The notes beneath the pieces are model-generated. The model was not told the origin of the DNA. It did no database searches and was given only the letters and a program-made list of their open reading frames with translations. From Annona cherimola (lineage: Eukaryota > Streptophyta > Magnoliopsida > Magnoliales > Annonaceae): a stretch of DNA of 64,000 bases. This document shows, piece after piece, positions 11,393 to 26,470 of the stretch. The stretch is taken from positions 8,212,765-8,276,764 of the forward strand of contig CM059977.1 of the NCBI GenBank assembly GCA_030490835.1, in the 5' to 3' direction. Both the position numbers and the translations under genes were made by a program. Within the stretch, counting starts at the first letter, position 1, and each line of letters begins with the position of its first letter.

Positions 11393-11876
11393 CATTGTGG
11401 TCAATAATTAAGCATGATCAATTATCCATAATGAGTAACAACATTGGCGGATCTACATAGAGCTGAGGAGGTAGATCCACCATTGGGCTAGAAATTAATT
11501 GGCGAATGAGATGAACCGTCTGATTGTTTCTCAATGCTAGAAAATGGTTTTGGCTGGTAACTCTAAAATGCTTTTTCAGTTCTGTATAAATCATGTCAAA
11601 ACTTATTAATCTGCATCAACAGTGACTTTTGAAGCATTGTGGTCAATAATTAAGCATGATCAATTATCCATAATGAGTAACAACATTGGCGGATCTACAT
11701 AGAGCTGAGGAGGTAGATCCACCACTGGGCAAGAAATTAATTGGCGAATGAGATGAACCGTCTGATTGTTTCTCAATGCTAGAAAATGGTTTTGGCTGGT
11801 AACTCTAAAGTGCTTTTTAAGTTCTGTATAAATCATGTCAAAACTTATTAATCTGCGTCAACAGTGACTTTTGAAG
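11393..11876 (+). repeat. Direct tandem duplication, 242-bp unit, two copies
   Basis: Units 11393-11634 and 11635-11876 are nearly identical; for example, both carry gtggtcaataattaagc, ggcggatctacatagagctg and aaatggttttggctgg at 242-base spacing. Only a few substitutions separate them (attgggct/ctgggcaa, ttcag/ttaag, ctgcatc/ctgcgtc). The copies abut with no spacer. No open frame spans them. Confidence 0.95.
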
Positions 11877-13029
11877 CATTGCATTGAGGTTCCAAGATTG
11901 TGTCACGGGCGTCCTGATTGACAATTGCAAGCTTCTAGACATTTAGCTGTAGCTACTGTGGACAAGAGCATTGAAGATGAAGAAGAGGGCTTATGGAGTG
12001 AGTCTGTGGAGGGCGTCTGTGGCATAGGACGCAGTTATCATACACCATCCACATGAAGCCAACGAAACTAGTTGAAGAACATAATAGCTTCTTCTGAAGA
12101 AAACATTTATGCTTAAGGCAGTTTTTCTTCTTCTTCTAAAAAAACATATATATACTTTGGCTATTCTTCTTCTTTTACTACTACTACTACTACAACTAAA
12201 AATATGTGCTGAATGCGGTTCTTTTTCTTCTGCTTAAAAAACGTGTTTGTTCTAACCTTAAGCATTTCTTCTGTCCTTCCCTTCATTTTTCCTCTGTTGC
12301 TTCCCATGTTCACGGTTGACCAACTTTGTACCGGAAGATGCATTTGACGTACCCGATATCACCATAGCATGATATATTATTAATAACAATCGAATCATCA
12401 TGTCAAAATATTGATGGATAAAGGTCACTTTCCTATTTTTCTTCCTTGGCTTCTATCCAAACCGAAATAAAATAAAATGAAATGAAATGAAATCATTATT
12501 GTATTCGAAATTAATGGGTCTTTCTAAGCATTAGGATTTTGCATAGTTATTCGTCATTGATGGTAGAAACAACTGTTCGCTTAGAATTTTAATTATGAAC
12601 TTCGATCAGATTTTTGTTCCGCACAAACATCGTTGAGGCCGTATAATAGTATCTTTAAATTATGTCTCGTCTACTTTAGATGTCCATACGATCAGGTTTT
12701 TAATTTCACATCCACTAGAAATCCAAAGAAGGGGTGTTTTCGTAAATAAGTGCATGAATCGCAGTGATGTCGCGAATATAACAAATATTTGGGATCTGAA
12801 GCTGTGAAGTTGCAAAAAAGTAAGGGGTATAAATGCAGAAGCTCTAGAACATACAAATTCAATCAATTTGTCCTTCCTTTACCTTATCTTGAAAACACTA
12901 ATTGAAATGGTAAGCATTTAATATCAGAGAAAAGTCCACATTAAAAAAAAAAAGAGTAAATGCTTTAACAGTACCCAACACCTCTAGATATTTCAATGCG
13001 TGCCTGCATTTGGGCTCCCCTTATTATTA
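11877..13029. other. Intergenic, no gene seen
   Basis: Mixed-composition sequence with short simple repeats (ttcttcttctt at 12126, ctactactacta at 12178, aaatgaaatgaaatg at 12477). No open frame with family resemblance on either strand. Confidence 0.45.
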
Positions 13030-13465
13030 AATTAAGGGTAATTTGTATATATACTTACATAGTTTGACACTGATTATAGATATACCCACGTAGTTTCACG
13101 AATTGCATATTATTCCCACATAGTTTCACCGAAATTGTGTATTACCCCCACGATGTTAACAGCTGTTGATATCTACGGTTAATATTTGTCGTTATATTTT
13201 TAAAAATGACTAAAATGCCCTCATCCATAGTTTTATAAATTGCATATCACCCTTATATAGTTTCACCAAAATTGCATATTACCCCATGAAGATGAGACCA
13301 TTTTTTTTGTCATTTTTGAAAATATAATGGCAGTTAACAGCGTGAGGTAATACACAATTTTGGTGAAACTATGTAGGGATAATATGCAATTCGTGAAACT
13401 ACGTGGGTATATCTGCAATATTGGTGAAACTATGTGAGTGTATATGCAAATTACCCTTAAATTTA
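13030..13465. mobile_element. Foldback element with long inverted repeats built from ~30-bp sub-repeats
   Basis: The left arm starts aagggtaatttgtatat and the right arm ends atatgcaaattaccctt. Between them, sub-repeats of the form cccacrtagtttcac...aattgcatatta recur on the left and their complements (gtgaaactatgtgggt...gcaat) on the right, giving arms of about 120 bases around a central loop near 13.25 kb. This is the architecture of a foldback transposon/long-TIR MITE. No coding sequence. Confidence 0.75.
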
Positions 13466-14540
13466 AAATCTAAGGTGTATTTTGTTTAATAATAATTTAT
13501 CATGGTACTAAAGATGATCATTTCAATTAAAATCTTGGATGGAATTATCCCTTTAATATATAATCATGTGTAAATTATAAAAGCACTTAGATCCATTCAT
13601 TGCATTAAAATGTTGTATATTTATAAAATCATTTGTTCATATGAAAATAATGTTTCAGATATCTAAGATATTAAAAATTTTTAAACAATTTTATTGTGTT
13701 GATTGTATGCCTTTTTAGATGGAGGCCATGTACAAATTAATAGTTTGAATGAAACTTGATTTTCTAGTTAATCAAATAATTTTAAATGGAATAGGTCAAT
13801 TTAATTTTCGTGAAAGTGACAACAAAATGGGGAGTGGCATGCTAAAATCTTCATTTTATTGGTGCCATTAAAGGATTTACCTAAAAATTTATATTATATA
13901 TGTACGAAGGCATGATCTTGTTAGTTTAGGTTAAGTATCATGCAAAAAAATTATCTTATAATTTTATTTTTTACTTTCTAATAAACTTATTATTATAAAT
14001 ATATTTAATATATAAATTAAGTTTTAATATTTTTATGAATTTTTTTTACTATTTTTGAATATATGTATATATTTTTTAGATTTTTAAATATAAGATTATG
14101 TCGGTCATTTTCAACAATTGAAATTGGTTAAAATATGCCCTCGATTTTTAAAATTTTAAAATAATATATTTTTCAAAAATAGTAAAATTTAGTCTAAAAT
14201 ATTAAATACATCTAAATTAACAATGTTATAAAATAATAAAGAAAAAATATATTAAAAAATTCTTTTTAATCTACAATATTTCAAAAATTTCTCTTATATC
14301 AATAATATTTTACCTCAAATTCCTATTATACTTATGTAGTGAAAACTACCATAAATTATCCAATTGAAAAGACGATTTTATTATTTCATACTTTTTCTAA
14401 TTGAAATAATTTAACTTTACCATGATATTTGAATCACTTGATGTTATAAATTAATGGTTTACTAATATTAATTGAGTTATGTTATCATTGACTCGTTTCA
14501 ATGAAGAAATTATAAAGGAGTAATATATATATATATATAA
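13466..14540. other. Very AT-rich intergenic DNA
   Basis: Low-complexity A/T sequence with no open frame of interest and no clear terminal repeats. Confidence 0.5.
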
Positions 14541-14544
14541 TATT

Positions 14545-15055
14545 TTGAAATTTTTGCAAATATGCTTACGAAATTTGATAGATATTGTATTTGTATCCCT
14601 AGGCTTCTCTCTATTATAAATATTTGTATAAGGTTTGCATGAAATTGCAAGCATGTCTCTTCTATTAAGACTCTATTAGAATTTGTTGTAAAATGATGAT
14701 AATGCGCTTTAAGCTAATCTATACACTTGCAATTTTCCAAATATTGTAGACATAGTTGCTATTTTATTATTTTATATATTTTTACATATATTATTATTTT
14801 AGATTTTTTGAAAATATATTCATAATGTTTGCAAAAATTGTAAGTGTATCACTTGATTTAAAGGGTATTATAATAATAATAATTATTATTATTATCATCA
14901 TCATTTTACAAAAAATTCTAATAAAGTAATAATAGAAGGGTCACATTTGTAATTTCATACAAACCTCATAGGCGTATTTGCAATATCAGCAAATTGAGGA
15001 ATATATATGCAATATTGGCTAAACTTTATAAGTATATTTGCAAGAATTCTTAATT
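14545..15055. mobile_element. Second foldback-type element, degenerate
   Basis: The left side, ttgcaaatatgcttacgaaa continuing to gtttgcatgaaattgcaag, is mirrored on the right by taatttcatacaaacctcat and taagtatatttgcaagaatt. The arms are interrupted and diverged. Wording (tatgcaatattggctaaact) recalls the element at 13.0-13.5 kb, so the two may be distant relatives. An (ATA/TTA) simple repeat lies near the centre (14870-14900). Confidence 0.55.
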
Positions 15056-19366
<4,311 letters not shown>

Positions 19367-19929
19367 TTTTTCTCTTCCTTCTCTTTTTCTCTACTTCGTA
19401 TTATGATTTTTGAGGTGGTTAATTATTGAATGTTGGGGAAAGCATGCATGGAAAGTACGAAAAAGGCATACATTATGGGCAAAAATTTGGAGTCGTGCTC
19501 GATGGGTTTCGCTAGTTCATATGTTATTATTTGTTGCTTTTGGTCTTAGATTCAGTACTGAATGTGGGTGCCCGGATTATTTTAATTTAGCTTAACTCTT
19601 CAAGCAAGTCCTCGTAAAACTTAAAGCTTACCAAGCCGTTCCACCTGACCATTGAGCTCGAAAACCCTTTCCTCCTTATAAAAAATTCGTTAAATAATTT
19701 TCAAAACATTCATCTCTAACAAAACTAGCTACTACATCTGAGTTTCAGCCAGTTTAAGTTTTATATTTGTTTATTGTCTAAATATGAAATAATTCTGATT
19801 TATTTCACCATATCTAAATACTTTTCAAATTATTTTAGTTAATATTTTGTATTATTATTAAAAGACCACTTCATGCAACCACTTTTATGCAGAAAACGTT
19901 TTAGTTTTGATACGCATACATAAAATTGG
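19367..19929. other. 3' flank of the GH9 gene, no further gene
   Basis: Probable 3' UTR followed by AT-rich DNA. The small open frame at 19410-19595 has no motif. Confidence 0.5.
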
Positions 19930-20218
19930 CACAATTTAGGGTATATTGGTATTTGATAAAAATTTTAAAAAATTTAATTAAAGTTTGTTAAAAAATTTTA
20001 AAATGAGAGAAGTAATATGACATATTAAGGCTAACAATAAGCAGTAAGGAATAAAATTAAAATAAATAAAGTACATGTATTGGTATCTGTGGAAAAATAA
20101 TTGAAGAATAGGATAATCGTATAAAAAATGGAAAAAATAATTTTAAAAAAATAATTATAGAAAGTAAAAAATATTAAATATAAATTTATAAAAATGTTGA
20201 ACACACCCTTATTAAATT
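19930..20218 (+). mobile_element. MITE, dispersed family copy
   Basis: Starts near agggtatattggtatttga and ends gttgaacacacccttat. It shares gagagaagtaatatgacat, ggaataaaattaaaataaa and gtggaaaaataattgaagaa with the other family members. A fairly complete but diverged copy. Confidence 0.65.
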
Positions 20219-21030
20219 AGTAACATATTGAATGGAACAAACCTCCCCATGATGATCTCCGTGCGCATGTTTCACATGAATGTGTTTGCCATTGTAAGAG
20301 TTTATAATTGATTCCCATATTGAAAAGAATAGAAAGTTTGTATGAATTTATAAGTAAGTCTCAAGTTAAACTTAATATGATGCATTTTAAAACCAGACAC
20401 CTCAATTGTCAAGCTAAAGTAGATAACATTACATTATCAAGTCATTGCCCATTAAGAAAAATATATTATAATAATGGCGAAATAAGAAATGAAGGTCTGA
20501 ATCGTGTCCCCACTACTGGAGATAAATGAGAGCTTATTATTTCTTCTGTAAATAGATGTGAACTTAATATTTGAGTGCTAAAAATTAGATTTTTAGTGAT
20601 AATTTTTCACCAAAAGGTTATTTTTTGCAACATAATTATATTATTGTCATTGAAAGTTAGTTTTTAATGACAATAATTATTTGTGTCGTTGAATTAAATT
20701 TTTTATGATAAAAACCATTAAGTGTCGCAGAAAACATATCATAAGAATATAAGTTCTCTTGTAGTATGTACAACTATATATATATATATAAAACGTTCTC
20801 TTTATATTCCGTTCCTTCCGTTTAGCGATTGCGAGGCAGTAACGTGTGGAACCGGCTGGTTCATTTCTTATTTGACTTTAGCTAGCTGTCAGTCTTTTCC
20901 AGCTGCATTCGATGGAGGAAGCATCAGCCAATAAACTTACACAAAACCGAAGAATCTCAAACAAGAATACGTCCGCTCCTACAGCAATCTTCAAAATGGG
21001 ATGGGTACGAGATCAATGTTGGGAGAATAG
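20219..21030. other. Intergenic, upstream of the LEA gene
   Basis: AT-rich. A stretch at 20580-20740 repeats attgtcattgaaagttag / gtgtcgttgaattaaattt words and may be the decayed end of a DNA transposon. No open frame resembles a protein. Confidence 0.35.
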
Positions 21031-21037
21031 CCAACGT

Positions 21038-21339
21038 CACGTGACTCGTGTCTTAAATATTAATGATGGTAATTGATATCAGTGGCTGGATGATTCGTGG
21101 GGCCATGTGACGTGACCAGAATGACAGCGCTTGTCGATTTGGCCACCCTAATGACGTACGTGTTGCAAGCACAGACAATGGAAGCCCTAAGGTGACTCGT
21201 GTCTCGTCTCCAAGGCTGCATGCATGAGGCGCTCCATCGATCCCTCGCGCGTGTCAACGTACCGTTTCACCTTCTCGTCTTCCCTGCCGCGTTTCGAGCG
21301 ACGCGGCAGCAGCATGCACTCCTGTAATTCCCATATATA
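21038..21339 (+). promoter_or_regulatory. Seed/ABA-type promoter: ABRE and RY cluster with TATA box
   Basis: Within 425 bases of the LEA start codon there are three ACGT-core ABRE-like sites (CACGTGAC 21038-21045, GACGTGAC 21109-21116, TACGTGTT 21157-21164). There is also a double RY element CATGCATG (21219-21226), a further RY core CATGCA (21313-21318) and a TATA box atatata (21333-21339). ABREs bind ABI5-type bZIPs and RY elements bind ABI3/FUS3/LEC2 B3 factors. The combination is the standard layout for embryo-maturation genes. Confidence 0.75.
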
Positions 21340-21462
21340 GGCGTATCTCGCTGTATCCGCTGCATCACAAGTTTCCAGCAAGAACGCAACGAAAAATTAG
21401 GGTGTTGGTGGGTTGAAGGTTGTAGATTGGTGTGTGCTCTTCGCAGACCAAAGACGACTAGC

Positions 21463-21578
21463 ATGTCGTCGACACAGCAGGAGAGGGCAGAGCTTGATGC
21501 CAGGGCGAAGCAGGGAGAGACCGTCGTCCCTGGTGGAACTGGCGGGAAAAGCCTGGAAGCCCAAGAGCATCTCTCTGA

Positions 21579-21640
<62 letters not shown>

Positions 21641-21903
21641 TACACACGTTTATGCTTCTTATCTTCATGATTAGTCCCTTGTTTGCATGTTAATGACTGT
21701 GCGACTGCCGTTTGGGTGCGTGCGTATAAATTGAAGGTCGCAGCCGAGGAGGACAGCAGCGGAGGGAGCAGCTGGGGACGGAAGGTTATCAGGAGATGGG
21801 TCGAAAGGGAGGGCTGAGCACCACGGACCAGTCGGGTGGAGAGCAAGCTGCTCAGGAGGGCGTCAAGATCGACGAGTCCAAGTTCAGGAAGCAGCAGAAG
21901 TAG
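21463..21903 (+). CDS. Em-like late embryogenesis abundant protein (group 1 / LEA_5)
   Basis: Two exons, 21463-21580 and 21737-21903, join in the Gly codon (g|gt) to give 94 residues. The protein is very hydrophilic and rich in Gly, Glu, Gln and Arg, with no hydrophobic segment, as expected for Em proteins. The N-terminus [20 protein letters not shown], the [17 protein letters not shown] segment across the splice, one copy of the 20-residue group-1 motif ([20 protein letters not shown]) and the C-terminus IDESKFR are diagnostic. Em proteins accumulate in maturing embryos and protect against water loss. Single-motif length matches the short Em6-like class. The 156-base intron carries a (CT)n(CA)n microsatellite. 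The upstream ABRE/RY cluster supports ABA- and ABI3-controlled seed expression. Confidence 0.95.
21582..21647. repeat. (CT)n(CA)n compound microsatellite in the LEA intron
   Basis: About 18 CT units followed directly by about 10 CA units, starting two bases inside the donor site of the single intron of the Em-like gene. Confidence 0.95.
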
Positions 21904-22555
21904 CGCTTTAACGTATCAGTCGCATCACTGGCTGGTATCAATAAATCTGGAGTAGAACTTAAATGAGTCTTAGTAATGGTAATAGCAGAAGATGGCCGCA
22001 GCTAACTAATAGGTGTAGGGGCGGGCAATATTACAACTTGCAAGCAGATGTAGATGTAGTGGCCTAGTGAGGTGCGGTGGGTTTGTGTTAATGTATCGTT
22101 TGTATTCTGGGTCTTTGATCGTTTCTTATCCGGCGTGTTGTGTGTTTTCTTAGTGATGTAATACGACCTTGCTCAATGATAAGCAAGCAGAGTTTGTACT
22201 GTGCGTTTGTGCTATGTGTCTTTGATTTTTTCTTATCATTTTGGTAGCGGGGAAGGCTCATCCGTTTAGTAACGGTGTAGGGACTGCGGAGTGTAAAGGG
22301 GAACATTATTGAAATGTATGAGCCCTATGTGATGTGGATTGAAGCGGAATAACTGGTAATAGCTAGCAATAACTACGGGAGAGGAGGGAAGATGGAAAAA
22401 ACATATGATAATTAAGATGTCAGATTATTATCTTTTGGTTTTTTTGGAATGTGAATGGGAGGAGTAACTAGCAATACCTATGCGAGGGAAGGGGATAAAA
22501 AATATGATAATTAAAAGGTGGAGGGAATTAGAGGTAAGACAGGAAAAATATGCCC
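21904..22555. other. 3' flank of the LEA gene, no further gene
   Basis: Probable 3' UTR (an aataaa word lies near 21939) and then neutral intergenic sequence. No frame with family resemblance. Confidence 0.45.
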
Positions 22556-22559
22556 GTGC

Positions 22560-23160
22560 AATTTGGGTAGAGTATTTGCGCTAATTGCGCTAAGAGTATT
22601 GGCACTAAAAAAATAGCCGACTTGGTTAGGGTTAGGTTTCAAGTAAAAATATTCGGCTTGATTAAGGTTAGGTATCCAATTTATTAGGTTTAGCTGGGTT
22701 CTGGCACATTATTTAGTTAGGTTCCGGCAAGCCAATTCCAATCTGCTAGTATTCAAATTATTAATATATATTAATATATTTTTTATATTAAAAGATGTAA
22801 ATATTCCATAAAAAGATAAATATATATTTTTTAAAAATTTAAATATATAGGAATTATTTTAATTAATTTATTCTTTAGTAGATTTAATAAATATATTTAA
22901 AAATTATGTTCTTATCTTTTTTATTATAGTTTTAAGTAACATTTATAATAAAATTATTAGCTTTAAATAATATAAAAATTATTTTAAGGAACTAAATCGG
23001 AATGGATCTGATCTTAACCGACTTAATTTTAATTTTCAATTTTCAAGAAATAGGATATGGCAGGTTCAGAACTAACCTAACTTAAACTTAAAATAAAGTG
23101 GTAGGTTTAGAACTAACCTAACTTAAAATAAAGTAGGATAGTGGGATAGGAGTCTTGGAA
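22560..23160. repeat. Word-repeat element rich in ggttaggtt / aacctaactta
   Basis: The left part has ttggttagggttaggtttc, ggcttgattaaggttaggt and tagttaggttccggc. The right part has cagaactaacctaacttaaa twice (about 23066 and 23107). The two sides are loosely complementary around an AT-rich centre, as in old hAT-like non-autonomous elements. Boundaries are approximate. Confidence 0.45.
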
Positions 23161-23585
23161 CAGTTTTTTGAGAATACGATAAAATTATAGTTGAAGTTTC
23201 ATCCTTAATTTTTTTGTCAATTGAGGATGTTGTTCGTGATAACTGTGAATTCGGTCATCAATTAGCTAGCTAAGGATTAGCCACTAAAGCATAATAAATT
23301 TGTTCTTTGAAGCATGATGAATTTGCTTCTTAGTTGGTTGACCGAGGTTTAGTCATTAGATGTTGTATTCTCATATTATTCATGGATGTTGTTGCCTCTT
23401 TTATACCACAAATTAAAAATAATTTCTAAATTAAATAATAGAGTGGTTGATACCATAAAGGTGGGAGATTTAACCCATATTCTTCAGGGGTGTTATTACA
23501 TCCTTATATGCAACTAGTAAAATTAAATGTAATTTTCAATAACAAAGTGGTTTATGTGAGTGTAAAGACAGGAGATAATTTGCAG
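23161..23585. other. Intergenic, nothing recognised
   Basis: AT-rich sequence without coding or repeat structure that I can define. Confidence 0.4.
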
Positions 23586-24140
23586 TTGGATAAAGTTATG
23601 TTACTGTGGTTGATGTGTGTACAAAGATAGGAGATAACTTGAAGTTGGGTAAAGTTACTAAAGTCATTTTTATCTTACCCTCGAAGTTGGATAAAGTTAC
23701 TAAAGTCATTTTTATCTTTCCCTGTAACGAAGTCATGCTTGTAATAAGAGTTAGAGGTCGGAGTTTGAAGTTGAATAAAGTCGCCAAAATTATCTGCCTT
23801 GGTCATCTTTTCTTACAATAGTCACTTATTTTGTTTGTCTCTCGTCTCTTGTCTGGTCGTTCAAGTGAATTCTCTCTCTTGCTTGGTTATTCAAGTGAAT
23901 TAAGGTACGTATTTATATACAATGTCTCTTGCCTAGTTAGTCTAAGTTCGAAGTTAAATAAAGTCACTAAAGTTGCTTGCCTTGTTCATCTCTACTAAAG
24001 TTGTTTGCCTTGTTCATTTCTTTTCTCTTTTTATAACAGTCATTTGCTTTGTTTTTCACTCTTATCTAGTCGTGTAAGTGAATTATTTCTCTTACGATAT
24101 CATTTAAGTGAGTTAGCGTACACATTTATATAAGATGTCT
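23586..24140 (+). repeat. Degenerate tandem repeats (ggataaagttactaaagtc and ttcaagtgaatt types)
   Basis: The word gataaagttactaaagtc plus atttttatctt recurs at about 23647 and 23691 (about 45-base spacing), with looser copies at 23590, 23770 and 23955. A second word, tcttgcctggtcgttcaagt-like followed by gaatt, recurs at about 23850, 23880, 24070 and 24140. The whole stretch looks like an eroded minisatellite. The two frames predicted here on opposite strands are only the repeat translated. Confidence 0.5.
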
Positions 24141-24179
24141 CTTGCCTATTCATTTAAGCGAATTAGCACATATATATGT

Positions 24180-25745
24180 TTTAAGAATTTGTCATGGAAA
24201 CATATGGGCCTCAAAGCCGAGACCATCAGATTCATTTACTTGGAGGAGCATTCTGAATGGTAGAGACGCAATCCTTGGTGGGTGTCGGTGGAGGCTCGGA
24301 TCTGGGGATCGGGTGAATTTTTTCCATGATAGGTGGCTTTCGATTCCGCTATCCAAGGCAGGGCCCTTACCAGAACACATTCCCGACGACGCGAAGGTCA
24401 GTTTTTTCCGAAATGAACAAGACGGTCTATGGGAGGAAACACTTGTCTTGCAAGCGGTTGGGGAAGTGGGGCGTGACATCATTTTTTCTTCCTCTCCTCC
24501 ATCTGGGGGTGAGGAGGACCTTTGCTACTGGGACCCCCGAACCCGATGGACACTTTTCAGTTAAGTCTGCATATAGGCTCCTCACAATGGAGGTGGATGG
24601 TGATGCCGATGGTGATCAAGTCCGGGGGATCTTCCAATTTATATGGCGCATTAAACTCCCAAGCAAGATACTTATCTTCTGTTGGATCTTCCAATTTATA
24701 TGGCGCATTAAACTCCCAAGCAAGATACTTATCTTCTGTTGGAGGTTGTTTCTTGATGCTCTCCCCACCCTTCTAAATCTGCAGCGACGAGGGATCAATG
24801 TTGACACTACATGCCTCTTTTGTAAGCAGCATGTAGAAGACTCTTCTCACCTCTTCACCAACTGTTCTGCCACGCAGCCGATTTATCTTACGGTCTTGGG
24901 TAATCTTATTTCTCTGATTCAGGGTTCATCCATGAGGCATATCTTTCGGGCCTTAATCAATGCCAACCACATGGATTCTTTTACCCTATTCCTCCTTTAT
25001 TGTTGGCGCATTTGGCATCTCCGGAACAAACTCCGGGCAGAGGATATAACACCGGTGTTCTCCACCGTTATGGAATGGTGTTTAACTTTTAGAGACCAGT
25101 TCCGGGCGGCAATGGATTATAGGAGGGCCACTTTTTTTGAGAAACCTCTGGTTGCCCGATGGATTAAACCTTGCAATGGCAAATTCAAAGTAAATATTGA
25201 TGGGCGACGGAATTGTTGGACCAATGGTACGGGGTTTGCGGCAGTTATTAGGGACTCCAGTGGGTCCTTTATGGCGGCCAAGGGATGGTATCGATGCGAA
25301 CTTCTGGAACCGCTTATTATGGAAGCTACTGCTGTATGGCTTGGGTTAAAATGGGCCTTGGAGGCACATTTCGTCAATCTACAGGTGGAATCTGACTCCC
25401 TTATCCTTATTGAGTTGTTGACTGCTGATCGCACTATTAGGGCGCCGGTGGGCACCTTTGTTTCAAGAATACGTCATGTCGCTCAATCGGCTCATTCTTT
25501 GTCATTTCACCATGTGCTTAGACAGGGGAACTCTGTGTCCCATCTTCTTGCTGATTTTGTTTCTTCAAATTTTTTGCCTGAACAAGAATGGTGGGACAAT
25601 CCACCTTTTTTTCTTCAGGAAAAACTCTGTATAGACAATTTTTTGGCTTTGTTAAGCAATGATTTTCCTTCCCCTTCCACCTCTGATCCTCCTTTCTATC
25701 AGAGGCGGACGGGATAGGAGTTAATCTTTAAAAAAGAAAAAGAAA
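24180..25745 (+). mobile_element. 5'-truncated LINE (non-LTR) remnant: reverse-transcriptase C-terminus, zf-RVT and RNase H
   Basis: The first part (frame from 24142) reads WRSILNGRDAILGGCRWRLG and further to the WDP motif, the stretch that follows reverse transcriptase in plant L1-type ORF2. A frame change near 24525-24540 moves into a frame open to 25717, starting DGHFSVKSAYRLL. This continues through a zf-RVT domain (CLFCKQHVEDSSHLF) and a type-I RNase H domain with the acidic residues in VNIDG, MEATAVWLGL, ESDS and LLADF. A 57-base direct duplication (24629-24742) repeats 19 residues in frame in the zf-RVT lead-in. Polymerase motifs are absent because the 5' end is lost, and the 3' end runs into an A-rich tail (about 25728-25750). 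The element cannot move on its own. Confidence 0.85.
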
Positions 25746-25899
25746 AAAAGAACTTGTTAAAATGTTGTTTGGTGTAAGTAGTTTTCTATAAATACGGACT
25801 CGTTACTAATATTTTCCTTTTCCTTTTTACCACTAATTATCATTCTTATCACTCTTGCCTTACATTTTAATATTTTAGAATTCCTAATTTCAGTTTTAA

Positions 25900-26240
25900 A
25901 TAAATTACAATGAATTGTGTATTTGGAAAGTGATAAAACTTCTTGATGAAAAGTTTAGGCGTAGAAATTTATAAAATGAAAGAAAATAATATGAAGAAAA
26001 TAATATGATATAATATTGGTATTGATGAAAAATAAATAAAATAAAGTTAAAATAGATAAATTGATTGTTTATGTAGTTTTGCAGAAATGATTGAAAAATA
26101 GAGTAATTATACAAAAAAAAAAGTTAAGAAACGATTAAAAAAAATAGAGTAATCATACAAAAAAAGTTAAGAAATGATTAAAAAAAGGACATTTATAGAT
26201 ATTAAAAAAAATTATTTGACATTTTTTATTTATTGCCAAA
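25900..26240 (+). mobile_element. MITE, dispersed family copy
   Basis: Begins near attgtgtatttggaaagtg and ends tttattgccaaacatgc. Family words agaaaataatatgatataa, aaataaagttaaaatagat and gaaatgattgaaaaatagag are in the right order. An internal 35-base stretch (atagagtaa..cataca..aagttaagaa) is tandemly repeated. Confidence 0.65.
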
Positions 26241-26260
26241 CATGCACAAAAGCGATGAAA

Positions 26261-26470
26261 GAAGTAATGTTGTATGGTAGTGTAAAGTGAGAGAATAAAT
26301 AAGAAAGTAGTATTGAAAAATTGAAAGAAAGAAGTAATGTTGTATGGTAGTGTAAAGTGAGAGAATAAATAAGAAAGTAGTATTGAAAAATTGAAAGAAA
26401 GAAGTAATGTTGTATGGTAGTGTAAAGTGAGAGAATAAATAAGAAAGTAGTATTGAAAAATTAAAATATA
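26261..26470 (+). repeat. Three-copy tandem repeat, 70-bp unit
   Basis: gaagtaatgttgtatggtag starts at 26261, 26331 and 26401. The units look identical apart from the 3' end of the last copy. They abut the end of the MITE at 25.9-26.24 kb. Confidence 0.95.
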
